Shown here: positions 27,261-37,127 of the stretch, in pieces
Numbering within the stretch: the stretch's first letter is position 1
Layout of the letters: each line of letters opens with the position of its first letter
NCBI RefSeq assembly: GCF_037190085.1
Contig: NZ_JBBCJO010000012.1
Coordinates: 248,001-312,000 of the forward strand
Direction of reading: 5' to 3'
DNA: 64,000 nt
Source: Gemmatimonas aurantiaca
Lineage (GTDB): Bacteria; Gemmatimonadota; Gemmatimonadetes; Gemmatimonadales; Gemmatimonadaceae
Notes under the pieces: model-generated
Databases searched by the model: none
Seen by the model: the letters and a program-made list of their open reading frames with translations, nothing else
Told to the model about the DNA's origin: nothing
Program-made: the position numbers and the translations under genes

Positions 27261-28484
27261 CTACTTGCCGAACACGATCGCGGAAATCATCAGGTTGCCG
27301 TGTGCGTTCCGATCGAGAACGAGCCCCTGTTCGCCGAACGTGAAGCAGCCCACGAACGGCTTGCCCCCCAGACTCGTGGAGACAGCCGTGGCCACCCTGG
27401 GCATTTCATCGCCCACGGCCAGCATGCATCCCGCGCAGTACACGATGAGGCCACCGGCCAGATTGTCGGAGCCACCGAGGGAGTTCACCGCCGCGGAGGC
27501 CACACGACCGGCGCGTTCCACGAGGCGCGCCTTGTCGCCCCGCATGCTGTAGAGACGTGTGCCTTCTTCGATGGACGCGAAGGTGGAGAGCGCTCCGTCG
27601 GCGGTGATCTGCTCCGGGTGAATGAGCAGATAGTGCGTGAGGTCGTCGATGCGACCGGCATCGATGCCCAGCGGGAACATTGTCGTGTCGGTGAGAATGT
27701 TTCCTCCCGACGCCACCTTTTCCGACAGCGTACCGCCAAGCCACCGGTTGTACACTTGGGCCGCGGGTTCGCCGTCGATGGCCATGATCTGCCGGCTGCG
27801 CACCTTCGTCACGATTCCGCTTTCCCCCGACGGATCGTATCCGATGCGCGTGACGACGCCGCTCGGGCCGGTGGGCTCATAACCGCCCTGGAAGGCATAG
27901 CCGATGCCGCCCGACGAGAAGAGCACGCCCACCACCACGCTGTTTCGCTGTGGACCGTCCGGGCCCAGCTGACGCCATCCGCCCGACACGGTATTGTCGG
28001 CGGAACTGCCACCGATGATAGGGCAGCGATCGCCCACCACCCGACGGAGCCCTTCGATCACCGCCTCTTCCTGCCCCGGCGCCTGATACAGCCACACCAG
28101 CTCCGGCAGTTCGCCGGGACAACCGGCGTTCTCCAGTGCCGCGTGGATGGCGCGCTCGGCGCAATCGGCCGCATCCCCCTCCAGTTCCACGGCCGCCGTG
28201 CCGTAGTCGCCATCGGGATCATCGATGACCAGCAGCCCGATGGAGCCACTGCCTCCGAGGCCGACTTCGCTCATGGCACCACCGCACGAGGTCCCTCCCA
28301 ACAAGGCCGCGAACGGGAAACGGGTCTTCAGGAATTCGTGAAGTTGCCGGTCATCATGATCGGCGTCATAGAATGCGCAGACGAGACTGGGTTGCGGTTG
28401 GGTCCTGTCGATGTCCCGGGCGAGCGCTTCGAGGGCGGAGGTGGTGGATTCGTGAGCGACGACGAACGACGTGAGCGATACCAT
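27261..28484 (-). CDS. FIST-domain sensor protein
   Basis: 407 residues covering FIST_N and FIST_C. CPIIGGSSADNTVSGGW and FPFAALLGGTSCGG are the glycine-rich FIST_N motifs. NILTDTTMFPLGI and the ending PFVGCFTFGEQG belong to FIST_C. FIST domains are thought to bind small ligands such as amino acids and act upstream of signalling outputs. Here the next gene, 13 bases on, is a GGDEF/EAL protein, so ligand binding may set c-di-GMP level. There is no signal peptide or membrane helix, so it acts in the cytoplasm. Start at ATG 28484; an upstream extension of the frame is rejected because it crosses the divergent sigma-factor gene. Confidence 0.88.
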   Translation of the reverse strand: MVSLTSFVVAHESTTSALEALARDIDRTQPQPSLVCAFYDADHDDRQLHEFLKTRFPFAALLGGTSCGGAMSEVGLGGSGSIGLLVIDDPDGDYGTAAVELEGDAADCAERAIHAALENAGCPGELPELVWLYQAPGQEEAVIEGLRRVVGDRCPIIGGSSADNTVSGGWRQLGPDGPQRNSVVVGVLFSSGGIGYAFQGGYEPTGPSGVVTRIGYDPSGESGIVTKVRSRQIMAIDGEPAAQVYNRWLGGTLSEKVASGGNILTDTTMFPLGIDAGRIDDLTHYLLIHPEQITADGALSTFASIEEGTRLYSMRGDKARLVERAGRVASAAVNSLGGSDNLAGGLIVYCAGCMLAVGDEMPRVATAVSTSLGGKPFVGCFTFGEQGLVLDRNAHGNLMISAIVFGK

Positions 28485-28613
28485 GGGATTCACTGAGGGG
28501 CATGCATGAATTCCCGGCATCGGAAACGGACGATGCCGGGGACACCCCAAAGACGAAGGGATCAGTCGCCGGTAACGGCCGGACATGCCTCTCCGGTGGA
28601 GGCCCCCGGAGGC

Positions 28614-29240
28614 ATGCCCTCCGCTCCCGACTGGCGGAATCCCCCAGGCTCGGTGGATCTTGTGTTCGTGCCCGACGCGTTTGCCCCCGATCCGCAGTCC
28701 CTCACCGACCTGCTGCGCGCGGCGCAGGACGGGGACACGGCCGCCCACGAGGCCGCGGCGAGTCTGGTGTATCGGGAGCTGCATCAACTGGCCGAGGCGT
28801 ATCTGGGCCGTGAACGCGATGATCACACACTGCAGCCCACCGCCCTCGTCAACGAGGCGTACCTGCGCCTGCTGGGCCACGAATCGCCGTGGGAGAATCG
28901 GGCGCAGTTCTTCGGTATCGCCGGTCGCACGATGCGGCGCATTCTCGTGGACCATGCGCGCCGCCGTATGGCCGACCGGCGTGACGCCCGACTCACGGTG
29001 ACGCTGGAAGACGCCGCTCCGGCCACACCGGCCGGGTTTCTCGAGGTCCTCGAAGTGCACGATGCGCTCGAACGACTGGAGCAGCTCGATCCCCGCCAGG
29101 CGCACATCGTGGAACTCAAGTTTTTCGTGGGGTTGTCCCTCGACGAAATCGCGGAAGCCCTCTCCATCTCTCCGGCCACGGTGAGCCGCGAATGGGCGCT
29201 GGCCCGTCGCTGGTTGCGTCTCCATGCCCTGAAGTCGTAG
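28614..29240 (+). CDS. ECF sigma factor of the Gemmatimonas/planctomycete type (TIGR02999-like)
   Basis: About 208 residues. LTDLLRAAQDGDTAAHE to VYRELHQLA is region 2 and HTLQPTALVNEAYLRL with NRAQFFGIAGRTMRRILVDH is the hallmark of this ECF class. Region 4 is LDPRQAHIVELKFFVGLSLDEI plus ISPATVSREW. The Ser/Thr kinase gene 150 bases downstream is the usual partner of such sigma factors, which may be activated by phosphorylation. No anti-sigma factor is visible. Start uncertain: ATG 28614 chosen; ATG 28506 would add a low-complexity head. Confidence 0.87.
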   Translation: MPSAPDWRNPPGSVDLVFVPDAFAPDPQSLTDLLRAAQDGDTAAHEAAASLVYRELHQLAEAYLGRERDDHTLQPTALVNEAYLRLLGHESPWENRAQFFGIAGRTMRRILVDHARRRMADRRDARLTVTLEDAAPATPAGFLEVLEVHDALERLEQLDPRQAHIVELKFFVGLSLDEIAEALSISPATVSREWALARRWLRLHALKS

Positions 29241-29391
29241 AAGAGAGGCGAGAGGAGAAGAGGCCGTGGCGACCGCATGATCCCTCGACTGTTTCCGTGA
29301 GGGAATCGATGCCGGGTTTGCGCCTGTCACACATGGCTCCTTCGCTGTCACATCAGGCACCCTCCATTCCCATTGCCCTCTGCCACGACCG

Positions 29392-32010
29392 ATGCACCAC
29401 GATCTGACCCCGGACGACTGGGCACGGCTCAAAGGGCTCTGGCTGGAATACGAGGATGGCAGCGCCAGTGAGCGGGAGTCCCTGCTGGTCAGCGAGGCCG
29501 TGCCGAATCATCTGCGGGAAGTGCTGGTGGCATTGATCACGGTGGACGAGCGCGGCCTGGCCGATGTCGATCGTTCCGCCGCCGACCTGCTGGGCATGGC
29601 CGCCCCCCGTCAGCCCGACGACGCCCAGGAACGCGCCTCCGCGGCAATGATCGGCCGTCGACTGGGGGCGTATCGGGTGCTGCGGCTCATCGGCCGCGGT
29701 GGCATGGGCGCGGTGTACGAGGCCGAACGTGCCGATCAGTCGTATCAGCAGCGGGTGGCGATCAAGACCCTGTGGCGCGGAGCGGACAGCGCGGTGCTGC
29801 TGCAGCGCTTTCGTTCGGAACGACAGATTCTCGCGAGCCTGCATCATCCCAACATCGCGCCGCTGCTCGACGGGGGGTCGACGGAAGAAGGCACGCCGTG
29901 GCTCGCCCTGGAGTACGTGGAAGGCACACCGGTGGATCAATGGTGTGACGAGCGGCGACTGGGCATCACCGAACGTCTCGATCTCTTCCGGCAGATCTGC
30001 GCGGCGGTGCAGCATGCCCATCAGCGGCTCGTGGTGCATCGTGATCTCAAGCCGTCGAATGTGTTGGTGACGCCGGACGGCGTCGTGAAGCTGCTCGATT
30101 TCGGCGTGGCGAAACTGCTTTCACCGACCGAGGTGGATGGCACGCTCACCAGCGCGGGACTGTCGCCGTTCACGGCGGCGTGGGCGGCGCCCGAACAGCT
30201 GGAAGACGGGCCCGTGTCCACCGTCGCCGATGTGTACTCACTGGGCGCGATCCTCACACAACTACTCGCGGGGGCACCGCCCCGTATCCTTGCAGGACGC
30301 ATGTCGATCGAGCGTCTGCGTACGGCGGTGGCCGCACCGCCCCGTTCCCCCAGTGCGCTCGCGGCATCCGCATCCCCCGCCGTGGCGACGGCGCGCGGAT
30401 TTTCGTCACCGGCCAGACTCGCCGACACATTGCGCGGTGAGCTCGATGCGATCGCGGGCATGGCGCTGCGCAGCGATCCCGACCGGCGATATGCCAGCGT
30501 GGAAGCGTTGAGCGATGACGTGCGTCGGTATCTCCGGCGCGACCGGGTGCTGGCGCGTCCGGACAGTGCCGCCTACCGCCTGTGGAGCTTCGTGCGTCGT
30601 CGACCGGCCGCGAGCATCACCTTCGTCGCGTTCGTGCTGTCCGTGGCGGGTGGTGGTGCCCTCGCCTGGCGACAGGCCGTGCTGGCGCGCGCCGAGGCGC
30701 GACGTGCCGAACGGGCCACGACGTTTCTCTCCAGCCTCGTGATGGGATCGAATGCCACATCCTACGAACCGTTGATCCGTCTCGGTCGTGAAGGCACGCT
30801 GGCGCAATTGCTGGACAGCGCACTGGTCCGCATTCCCCGCGAATTCGCGGACGACAGTCGCATTCGTGGGCGGTTGTACGGCGCGATCGGCGCCAATCTC
30901 GCCTCGCAGGGCCGTCTCGACCGGGCACTCACCGTCCTCGATTCGGCGCGCATCCTCACGGCGCAGGGATACGGGATGCGCAGTGTGGAGTTCGCGCGCG
31001 CCAATCTGGAATGGGCGGCGTTGTGTCTGGATATCGAAGGCCTCCCCGCATCACGGCAGGCCATTGCGGACGTCACACACATCGTCCTCGCCCACCCGGA
31101 GGATCAGGAACTGCATCAGCGTCTCGATCTGGTCCGCTCGGGACAGGCGCTGCTGCTGGGGCGTGTGCGGGAGGCCGACTCCATGGCGTCGCACGTGCTC
31201 GCCGTCATCTCTCCGCGCGACCGCGGTGTGCTCGCCCTGCGCGCCGCGTTGTTGCGCATGTCGGCGTCGACCTGGGTGGACCGCGATCCCCGACTGTACC
31301 TCAAGCGCGCCCGTGCGGCGAGTGCCCTGGCCGACTCCATGGGACTCGCCGGCAGTAACGAGCAGTGGCGTGCGTTCAATGCCGAGTTCGAAGCCCTGCT
31401 GGTTCTCGGGCGCAGCGAAGCGGCAGCCGAGGTGCTGCAGCGCGTACGGACCACGTATGCCGACGTCAGTCGTGATGGACGCGTGGGCAACGTGCCCTTG
31501 CTGCAGCAGCAGGCGTTTCTCGCCAGTGTGGACGGCGATACCGCTGCCCGCCGCATCGCAGCGACCTCGGCCGTTCAGGCCATCGAACAGGGCGCGGTCG
31601 CCACCCAGACGACCAAACTGCTCACGTATGCGACCGCGCTCGACGATGCCCTCGCGCGCAAAGACACGCTGGCCGCGGTGACCATCGTCCGCCGCAGCGT
31701 CCGCGATCTGCTCCCCGGGGAATCCCCACTCGTGCTGGGGTTGGCATACTGGCATCTCGCGCGCGGAGAAAACGCCGGCGGTCATCATGAAGAAGCATTG
31801 CAAGCGGTGCGGGACGGAAGGCGATGGATTGCCGACACACCGGATCTCGAAAGTGTCCTGCCGCTGTTGCGTCGCGAAGAGTATGTGGCTCTCAAGGCAT
31901 TGGGACGGACGAATGAAGCCGACAGTCTGCGCCGGTCGGTGCCGACACGCGGACCGATTGCACCCTGCACACCAGGTGGTGTGTGGAATGGTTGTCCGGA
32001 TGTGCCCTGA
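29392..32010 (+). CDS. Membrane Ser/Thr protein kinase with periplasmic TPR-like region
   Basis: 872 residues. The kinase domain (about 93-370) has the glycine loop LIGRGGMGAVYEAE, the ATP Lys in VAIKTL (about 125), HRDLKPSN (about 216) and DFGVAK (about 236). One membrane helix lies at about 405-428. The outer part (about 430-850) is alpha-helical, with TPR-like repeats and no recognisable sensor domain. It probably phosphorylates proteins, with the upstream ECF sigma factor the likeliest target. An acidic N-terminal segment of about 90 residues precedes the kinase fold. Length and order are typical of this kinase group. Confidence 0.9.
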   Translation: MHHDLTPDDWARLKGLWLEYEDGSASERESLLVSEAVPNHLREVLVALITVDERGLADVDRSAADLLGMAAPRQPDDAQERASAAMIGRRLGAYRVLRLIGRGGMGAVYEAERADQSYQQRVAIKTLWRGADSAVLLQRFRSERQILASLHHPNIAPLLDGGSTEEGTPWLALEYVEGTPVDQWCDERRLGITERLDLFRQICAAVQHAHQRLVVHRDLKPSNVLVTPDGVVKLLDFGVAKLLSPTEVDGTLTSAGLSPFTAAWAAPEQLEDGPVSTVADVYSLGAILTQLLAGAPPRILAGRMSIERLRTAVAAPPRSPSALAASASPAVATARGFSSPARLADTLRGELDAIAGMALRSDPDRRYASVEALSDDVRRYLRRDRVLARPDSAAYRLWSFVRRRPAASITFVAFVLSVAGGGALAWRQAVLARAEARRAERATTFLSSLVMGSNATSYEPLIRLGREGTLAQLLDSALVRIPREFADDSRIRGRLYGAIGANLASQGRLDRALTVLDSARILTAQGYGMRSVEFARANLEWAALCLDIEGLPASRQAIADVTHIVLAHPEDQELHQRLDLVRSGQALLLGRVREADSMASHVLAVISPRDRGVLALRAALLRMSASTWVDRDPRLYLKRARAASALADSMGLAGSNEQWRAFNAEFEALLVLGRSEAAAEVLQRVRTTYADVSRDGRVGNVPLLQQQAFLASVDGDTAARRIAATSAVQAIEQGAVATQTTKLLTYATALDDALARKDTLAAVTIVRRSVRDLLPGESPLVLGLAYWHLARGENAGGHHEEALQAVRDGRRWIADTPDLESVLPLLRREEYVALKALGRTNEADSLRRSVPTRGPIAPCTPGGVWNGCPDVP

Positions 32011-32180
32011 GATACGCTGACGTTTCGTGAAGCGCTGCATGGCAGCGCGGCACGGTCACCTCTCTAGTGAAGCGGTGGTCCTGGTCTCCAGATTGTACGA
32101 TGGAAGCACGTAGTCGGTGATGAACACCCGGTGTTCTCACCATGGACGTCCCCCCTCCATCGGTACGCCAAGGTACTCCA

Positions 32181-34085
32181 ATGGCCGGCCTCCATCTGCA
32201 CCGTCTCTCCTCCCATCTGCTGGCTCTCGCCACACTCGCCACACTCGGTGTGAGTGAGACACAGGCACAACGTCCGGGTCCCGATCCCGCCGCGGTGGCG
32301 CGGGTCCGCGCACAGTATGCGAAGCGCGAGGTGAGCATCCCCATGCGCGACGGCACCAAGCTGTTCACGTCCATCTATGTGCCGCGCGACACCAGCAAAG
32401 CCGTCCCCATTCTGCTGATGCGCACACCGTACAGCGTCGCGCCCTACGGGCCGAACGAGTACGCGGGGCAGCTGGGGCCCTTTCCCGATATCGATCGGGA
32501 AGGTTGGATCTTCGTCAATCAGGACGTGCGCGGTCGCTACATGAGCGAAGGGTACTACTCGTTCATGACGCCGCATCTCGGCCCCGATCGCAAGGCGGGC
32601 GCCGTGGACGAGTCCACCGATACGTACGACACCATCGAGTGGATCCTGAAGAACATCGGTCACCACAACGGCCGCGTGGGCATGTGGGGCAATTCGGCGC
32701 CCGGATTCTTCGTGGCGGCCGGCATGATCGGCGCACATCCCGCGCTCAAGTTTTCGTATCCGTCAGCACCGATGATCGATTGGTGGCTGGGTGACGACCG
32801 TCACATGAACGGACTCTTCAAGCTGTCGCAGACCTACAACTTCCTGAAGGGGTTCGATCAACCGCGTCCGGGGCCGGTCACGCAGTATCCCGCGGGACCG
32901 AATGCGGGAACCACCGACGGGTACGCGTGGCATCTGAAGATGGGAGCGCTGTCCAACTACGGCAGCGGGCCATTGCAGAACCGTATCGCCTTCTGGGACT
33001 CCATCGTCGCGCACCCGGACTACGATGCGTACTGGCAGGCCCGCTCGCTCTGGAAACATGCGAAGAACATCACGCCCGCCGTGCTGCTCGTCGGCGGCTG
33101 GTACGATGTGGAAGATCCCTACGGCATGCTGCGTCTCAACCAGAGCATGCAGGCCGACAGTCGCTCGACGAAGCAGATGCTGGTGATTGGGCCCTGGTCG
33201 CATGGGGGCTGGAACCGTGCCGACTTCCCGACATTCGGCGCGTTCACGAATGGCAGCCCCACCGGGAAGTTCTTCCGGGATTCCGTGGGCGCACCGGCGT
33301 TCCGGTGCCTCCTCAAGGACGACTGCGGATCGTTCCAGTTCGGAGGCGCGCTGGTCTTCGAGCCGGGCACCAATCAGTGGAAGCGCTTCGATGCCTGGCC
33401 GCCGAAGACGGCGCGTCCCCGCTCGTTGTACCTGCGTGAGCAGGGCGTGGCGTCGTTCGCCGCCCCCACCGCCGCCACGGGTTCCGACCGGTATGTCAGC
33501 GATCCGGCAAAGCCGGTGCCGTACACCATGGGGAACACGTTCGGCTTCAACGCGATGTATCCCACCGAAGACCAGCGCTTCGCATCGCGGCGCCCCGACG
33601 TGCTCGTCTATCGCTCGGAGGTGCTCACCGAGGACATCACCGTGGCCGGCCCGGTGTCCGCGCTGTTGCACGTAGCCAGCACCGGCACGGACGCCGATTT
33701 CGTGGTGAAGATCATCGATCAGTATCCGGACGATGCGCCGCCGGAGTTCGAAGGCGGCCCGCGTCTCGACGCATACGAGCGTCTGGTGCGTCCCGGTGTG
33801 GCGCGCGCGCGCTGGCGCCGGGGGTATTCCCGCAGCGTGCCCCTCACCGCCAACGTCGCGGACACGGTGCGCGTACCGCTCGACGATGTCATGCACACCT
33901 TCCGCAAGAGTCATCGCATCGTCGTGCACGTGCAGAGCACGTGGTTCCCGGCCGTCGACCGCAATCCCCAACGGTTCGTTCCCAACATCTACAAGGCCAA
34001 GGACTCCGATTTCCAGACCGCGACCATGACGGTGTTCCGCACCGCCGCGCGCCCCTCCCACCTCACACTCAACGTCCTGCCGTAG
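32181..34085 (+). CDS. CocE/NonD-family hydrolase (S15-like X-Pro dipeptidyl peptidase fold)
   Basis: 634 residues with a signal peptide (MAGLHLHRLSSHLLALATLA, cleaved after QAQ). DGTKLFTSIYVPRDT and TPYSVAPYG open the alpha/beta hydrolase. The nucleophile elbow is GMWGNSAPGF, with Ser-Ala where CocE-type enzymes usually have Ser-Tyr. FVNQDVRGRYMSEG is the conserved oxyanion region. The jelly-roll C-terminal domain ends in FQTATMTV. The protein should be exported and cleave an ester or acyl-peptide bond. It lies 55 bases upstream of a SusC/SusD pair, so it may release the substrate those proteins import. An in-frame ATG at 32142 is less likely. Confidence 0.87.
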   Translation: MAGLHLHRLSSHLLALATLATLGVSETQAQRPGPDPAAVARVRAQYAKREVSIPMRDGTKLFTSIYVPRDTSKAVPILLMRTPYSVAPYGPNEYAGQLGPFPDIDREGWIFVNQDVRGRYMSEGYYSFMTPHLGPDRKAGAVDESTDTYDTIEWILKNIGHHNGRVGMWGNSAPGFFVAAGMIGAHPALKFSYPSAPMIDWWLGDDRHMNGLFKLSQTYNFLKGFDQPRPGPVTQYPAGPNAGTTDGYAWHLKMGALSNYGSGPLQNRIAFWDSIVAHPDYDAYWQARSLWKHAKNITPAVLLVGGWYDVEDPYGMLRLNQSMQADSRSTKQMLVIGPWSHGGWNRADFPTFGAFTNGSPTGKFFRDSVGAPAFRCLLKDDCGSFQFGGALVFEPGTNQWKRFDAWPPKTARPRSLYLREQGVASFAAPTAATGSDRYVSDPAKPVPYTMGNTFGFNAMYPTEDQRFASRRPDVLVYRSEVLTEDITVAGPVSALLHVASTGTDADFVVKIIDQYPDDAPPEFEGGPRLDAYERLVRPGVARARWRRGYSRSVPLTANVADTVRVPLDDVMHTFRKSHRIVVHVQSTWFPAVDRNPQRFVPNIYKAKDSDFQTATMTVFRTAARPSHLTLNVLP

Positions 34086-34140
34086 CACCTCCGCTCCTCT
34101 CCCTTCTGCTCTCTCTCCCCTCCACCTGCAGGAGACCCGC

Positions 34141-37125
34141 ATGACAGGAGTTTTCACGCGCCGCGCTTTACGGGCGGCGGCGTGCGCACTGTCCGTGCTC
34201 ACGCTGTCAGCCAGTACATTGCTCGCGCAGACCCGTACCATCACCGGCCAGGTGCTCGAAGAGGACACCCGGGCACCGATCACCGCGGCGCAACTGCAGG
34301 TACAGGGGACCACGATCGGCACCCTGTCGCGCGAAGACGGTCGATTCACCATCACCGGCGCTCCAGCCGGGGACCTCGTGTTGGTGGTGCGCCGACTCGG
34401 ATATCCGATGACCCGCATCCCGGTGGACGCCTCGCGCAACACGCTCGAGATCGTCCTCAAGAAGGACGTGCTCAATCTCGACCAGGTCGTGGTGACCGGT
34501 CAGGCCACCGGCATCTCCCGCCGCAACCTGGCCAACGACGTGGCGAGCGTGAGTGGAGCCGACATGAACAAGGTGTCGGCCCAGTCCATCGAGAACGCCA
34601 TGCAGGGCAAGATCGCCGGTGCCCAGATCGCGCAGTCCACGGGTGCGCCGGGCGGCGGCAACCGCATCCGCATCCGCGGTATCTCCTCCATTCTCGGATC
34701 GGCCCAGCCGCTCTACGTCATCGATGGCGTGATCGTGACCGACGTCGCCATCGGCTCCGGCACCAACAAGGTGACACGGGCCTCGGGCAGCGGCATCTCG
34801 GTGGGGAATCAGGAGGCGCCGGTGAACCGCATCGCCGACCTCAACCCGAACGACATCGAGAACGTCGACATCCTGAAGGGATCGGCAGCGGCGGCCATCT
34901 ATGGTTCCAAGGCGTCGGGTGGTGTCATCATCATCACCACCAAACGCGGCAAGGCCGGCAAGCCGAAGTTCTCGTTGCGCATGGGGACCGGCACGTCCGA
35001 ACTCGCGTACCGCAACGGCTCGCGGCACTTCCAGTCGCTCCAGGATGCGATCGCCGTCTTCGGCACCGGCATCACGCCGTACTACGACTCCAATCGGGTG
35101 CTCGACTACGAGACGCTGGCCTACGGCAACCGGCCGATCAACTCCGATCTCTCGCTCAGCGTGAGTGGCGGCAGCGACGACACGCGCTATTTCGTGTCGG
35201 CCAGCCGGCGCAACGAGGAAGGCATCGTCAAGAACACGTTCGCCCGCAAGACGAACGTGCGTGTCAACCTCGACCAGCGCATCTCCTCGCGCATCAACCT
35301 GCAGGTCGGCAACGAGGTGCTCAACAACGTCAGCGATCGTGGCCTGTTCGGCAACGACAACGCCGGCAACTCGATCGCCTACGCGCTCACCAAGATCCCG
35401 AGCTTCCTCGATCTGCGCCGCAATGCCGACGGCTCCTGGCCGGTGAACCCGTTCTATCCGTCCAACCCGCTGCAGACCATCGATCAGTTCGAGAACAACG
35501 AGAACGTGTGGCGCAACATCACCACGTCGCGCCTGACGGCCGATCTGCTCACCGGTGACCGTCACACCCTGCAGTTCATCGCGTTCGGTGGCGTGGATCT
35601 GCTCAACCAGACCAACCTGATCTACTCTCCGCCGACGCTGCAGTTCGAGCCGGTGGACGGGCTGCCGGGCACGAGCGCCAATTCGAAGACCACCAACCTG
35701 CAGCGCAATCTGAATCTCAACCTCGTGCACGGCTGGAACGTCGGCTCGTCGCTCAAGGTCACGTCGCAGGTGGGTACGCAGTTCGAGCAGCGTCAGTTCA
35801 ACCAGACACGCGCGTCGGCGCAGAACCTGCTCGGCGGCCTGGAAGTGGTGACGTCCGGCACCGTCCGTGACGTGGACGAATCGCGTCTCGAGGTTCAGGA
35901 CTTCGGCGTGTTCGCACAGACCGAAGCGCTCTGGCGCGAGAAGCTGCTGCTCACCGTGGGCGCCCGCGCCGACCGCAGCAGCAACAACGGCGATCCGGCC
36001 AAGTTCTTCCTCTTCCCCAAGGCCGCCACGTCGTATCGGTTCGCGAACTTCATGCCCGGCATGATCGACGAAGCCAAGCTGCGTGTGGCCTACGGCGAGA
36101 CGGGCAACCAGCCGCTCTACGGACAGAAGTTCACCAACCTCGATCTGTCGAGTGTGGGTGGCATCGGCGCCTTCCGCGTGGGCACGGTGCGTGCGGCGTC
36201 CGATCTCCGTCCCGAACGGCAGCGGGAGTTCGAAGCGGGTCTCGATCTCAACCTGCTCCGCAATCGTGCGACGTTCGCGGTCACCAACTTCCGCCGCAAC
36301 ATCTCCGATCTGCTGATCACCCGCACGCTGGCGCCGACCTCCGGTTTCAGCAGCGAGACATCGAACGGCGCCGAGATGCAGGTGACGGGCACCGAAGTCT
36401 CGATCAACGCCTTCCCCGTTCAGACCGCCACCTGGGGCTGGACATCGCGGCTCAACTGGGGAACGAATCGTTCCCGGGTGACCAAGCTGCCCGTCCCCAC
36501 CTTCCTGCTCGGCAGCCCGCAGACCGGCGCCGTTCGCATCGAGGAAGGCAAGTCCGCCACACAGCTCATCGGCAACGACACCCTGCCGCAGGCGGGTGGC
36601 CGGGTGGTGGTGCCCGTGGTGATGGGAGATGGCAATCCACTCTGGACCGCCGGCTGGGGCAACGAGGTGCGCTACAGGGGGCTTTCGCTGTACGCGCTGC
36701 TCGATCAACAGAAAGGCGGCATGCTCGCGAACGGCACATGGCGTCACTACGACCTCGGTCAGAACTCGCGCGACTACGACGATCTCGACGAGTACGGCCG
36801 GAAGGTCGGCGAAGTGCGGCGCACGAGCTACCTCCAGGTCACGGACATCTACTATCAGAGCACCTCGTTCGTGAAGCTCCGTGAAGTCACGCTCTCGTGG
36901 GATCTCCCGCAGAAGTGGACGACGGCGCTGTGGTCGGGCGCGAGCGGCGCGAAGCTGTCGTTGAGTGGCCGCAATCTCTACTGGTGGACCAAGTTCCGCG
37001 GCGGTGATCCGGAGGCGCAGAACTTCGGACAGGGTGGCGTGCCCGATGCCATCCAGCGCAATCGCGAACTGGCCGCCTATCCTGCCAGCCGCAGCTACTG
37101 GCTCAATTTCAGCGTGGACTTCTGA
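34141..37125 (+). CDS. SusC/RagA-family TonB-linked outer-membrane protein
   Basis: 994 residues, AGGAG before ATG 34141. A signal peptide ends near LLAQ. The CarboxypepD_reg-like domain begins at TITGQVLEEDTRAPITAAQL. The plug has RIRIRGISSI, PLYVIDGVIV and SAAAIYGSKASGGVIIITTK, all hallmarks of SusC. The barrel ends in YWLNFSVDF with the terminal Phe needed for BAM assembly. It forms an importer with the SusD-like lipoprotein encoded two bases downstream. SusC/SusD pairs take up oligosaccharides or peptides; the upstream S15-type hydrolase points to a peptide or ester, which is an inference. Confidence 0.92.
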   Translation: MTGVFTRRALRAAACALSVLTLSASTLLAQTRTITGQVLEEDTRAPITAAQLQVQGTTIGTLSREDGRFTITGAPAGDLVLVVRRLGYPMTRIPVDASRNTLEIVLKKDVLNLDQVVVTGQATGISRRNLANDVASVSGADMNKVSAQSIENAMQGKIAGAQIAQSTGAPGGGNRIRIRGISSILGSAQPLYVIDGVIVTDVAIGSGTNKVTRASGSGISVGNQEAPVNRIADLNPNDIENVDILKGSAAAAIYGSKASGGVIIITTKRGKAGKPKFSLRMGTGTSELAYRNGSRHFQSLQDAIAVFGTGITPYYDSNRVLDYETLAYGNRPINSDLSLSVSGGSDDTRYFVSASRRNEEGIVKNTFARKTNVRVNLDQRISSRINLQVGNEVLNNVSDRGLFGNDNAGNSIAYALTKIPSFLDLRRNADGSWPVNPFYPSNPLQTIDQFENNENVWRNITTSRLTADLLTGDRHTLQFIAFGGVDLLNQTNLIYSPPTLQFEPVDGLPGTSANSKTTNLQRNLNLNLVHGWNVGSSLKVTSQVGTQFEQRQFNQTRASAQNLLGGLEVVTSGTVRDVDESRLEVQDFGVFAQTEALWREKLLLTVGARADRSSNNGDPAKFFLFPKAATSYRFANFMPGMIDEAKLRVAYGETGNQPLYGQKFTNLDLSSVGGIGAFRVGTVRAASDLRPERQREFEAGLDLNLLRNRATFAVTNFRRNISDLLITRTLAPTSGFSSETSNGAEMQVTGTEVSINAFPVQTATWGWTSRLNWGTNRSRVTKLPVPTFLLGSPQTGAVRIEEGKSATQLIGNDTLPQAGGRVVVPVVMGDGNPLWTAGWGNEVRYRGLSLYALLDQQKGGMLANGTWRHYDLGQNSRDYDDLDEYGRKVGEVRRTSYLQVTDIYYQSTSFVKLREVTLSWDLPQKWTTALWSGASGAKLSLSGRNLYWWTKFRGGDPEAQNFGQGGVPDAIQRNRELAAYPASRSYWLNFSVDF

Positions 37126-37127
37126 CC

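Noticed and set aside
32763..34475. A 570-codon minus-strand open frame
   Set aside because: Antisense to the S15-type hydrolase; low-complexity residues and no family.
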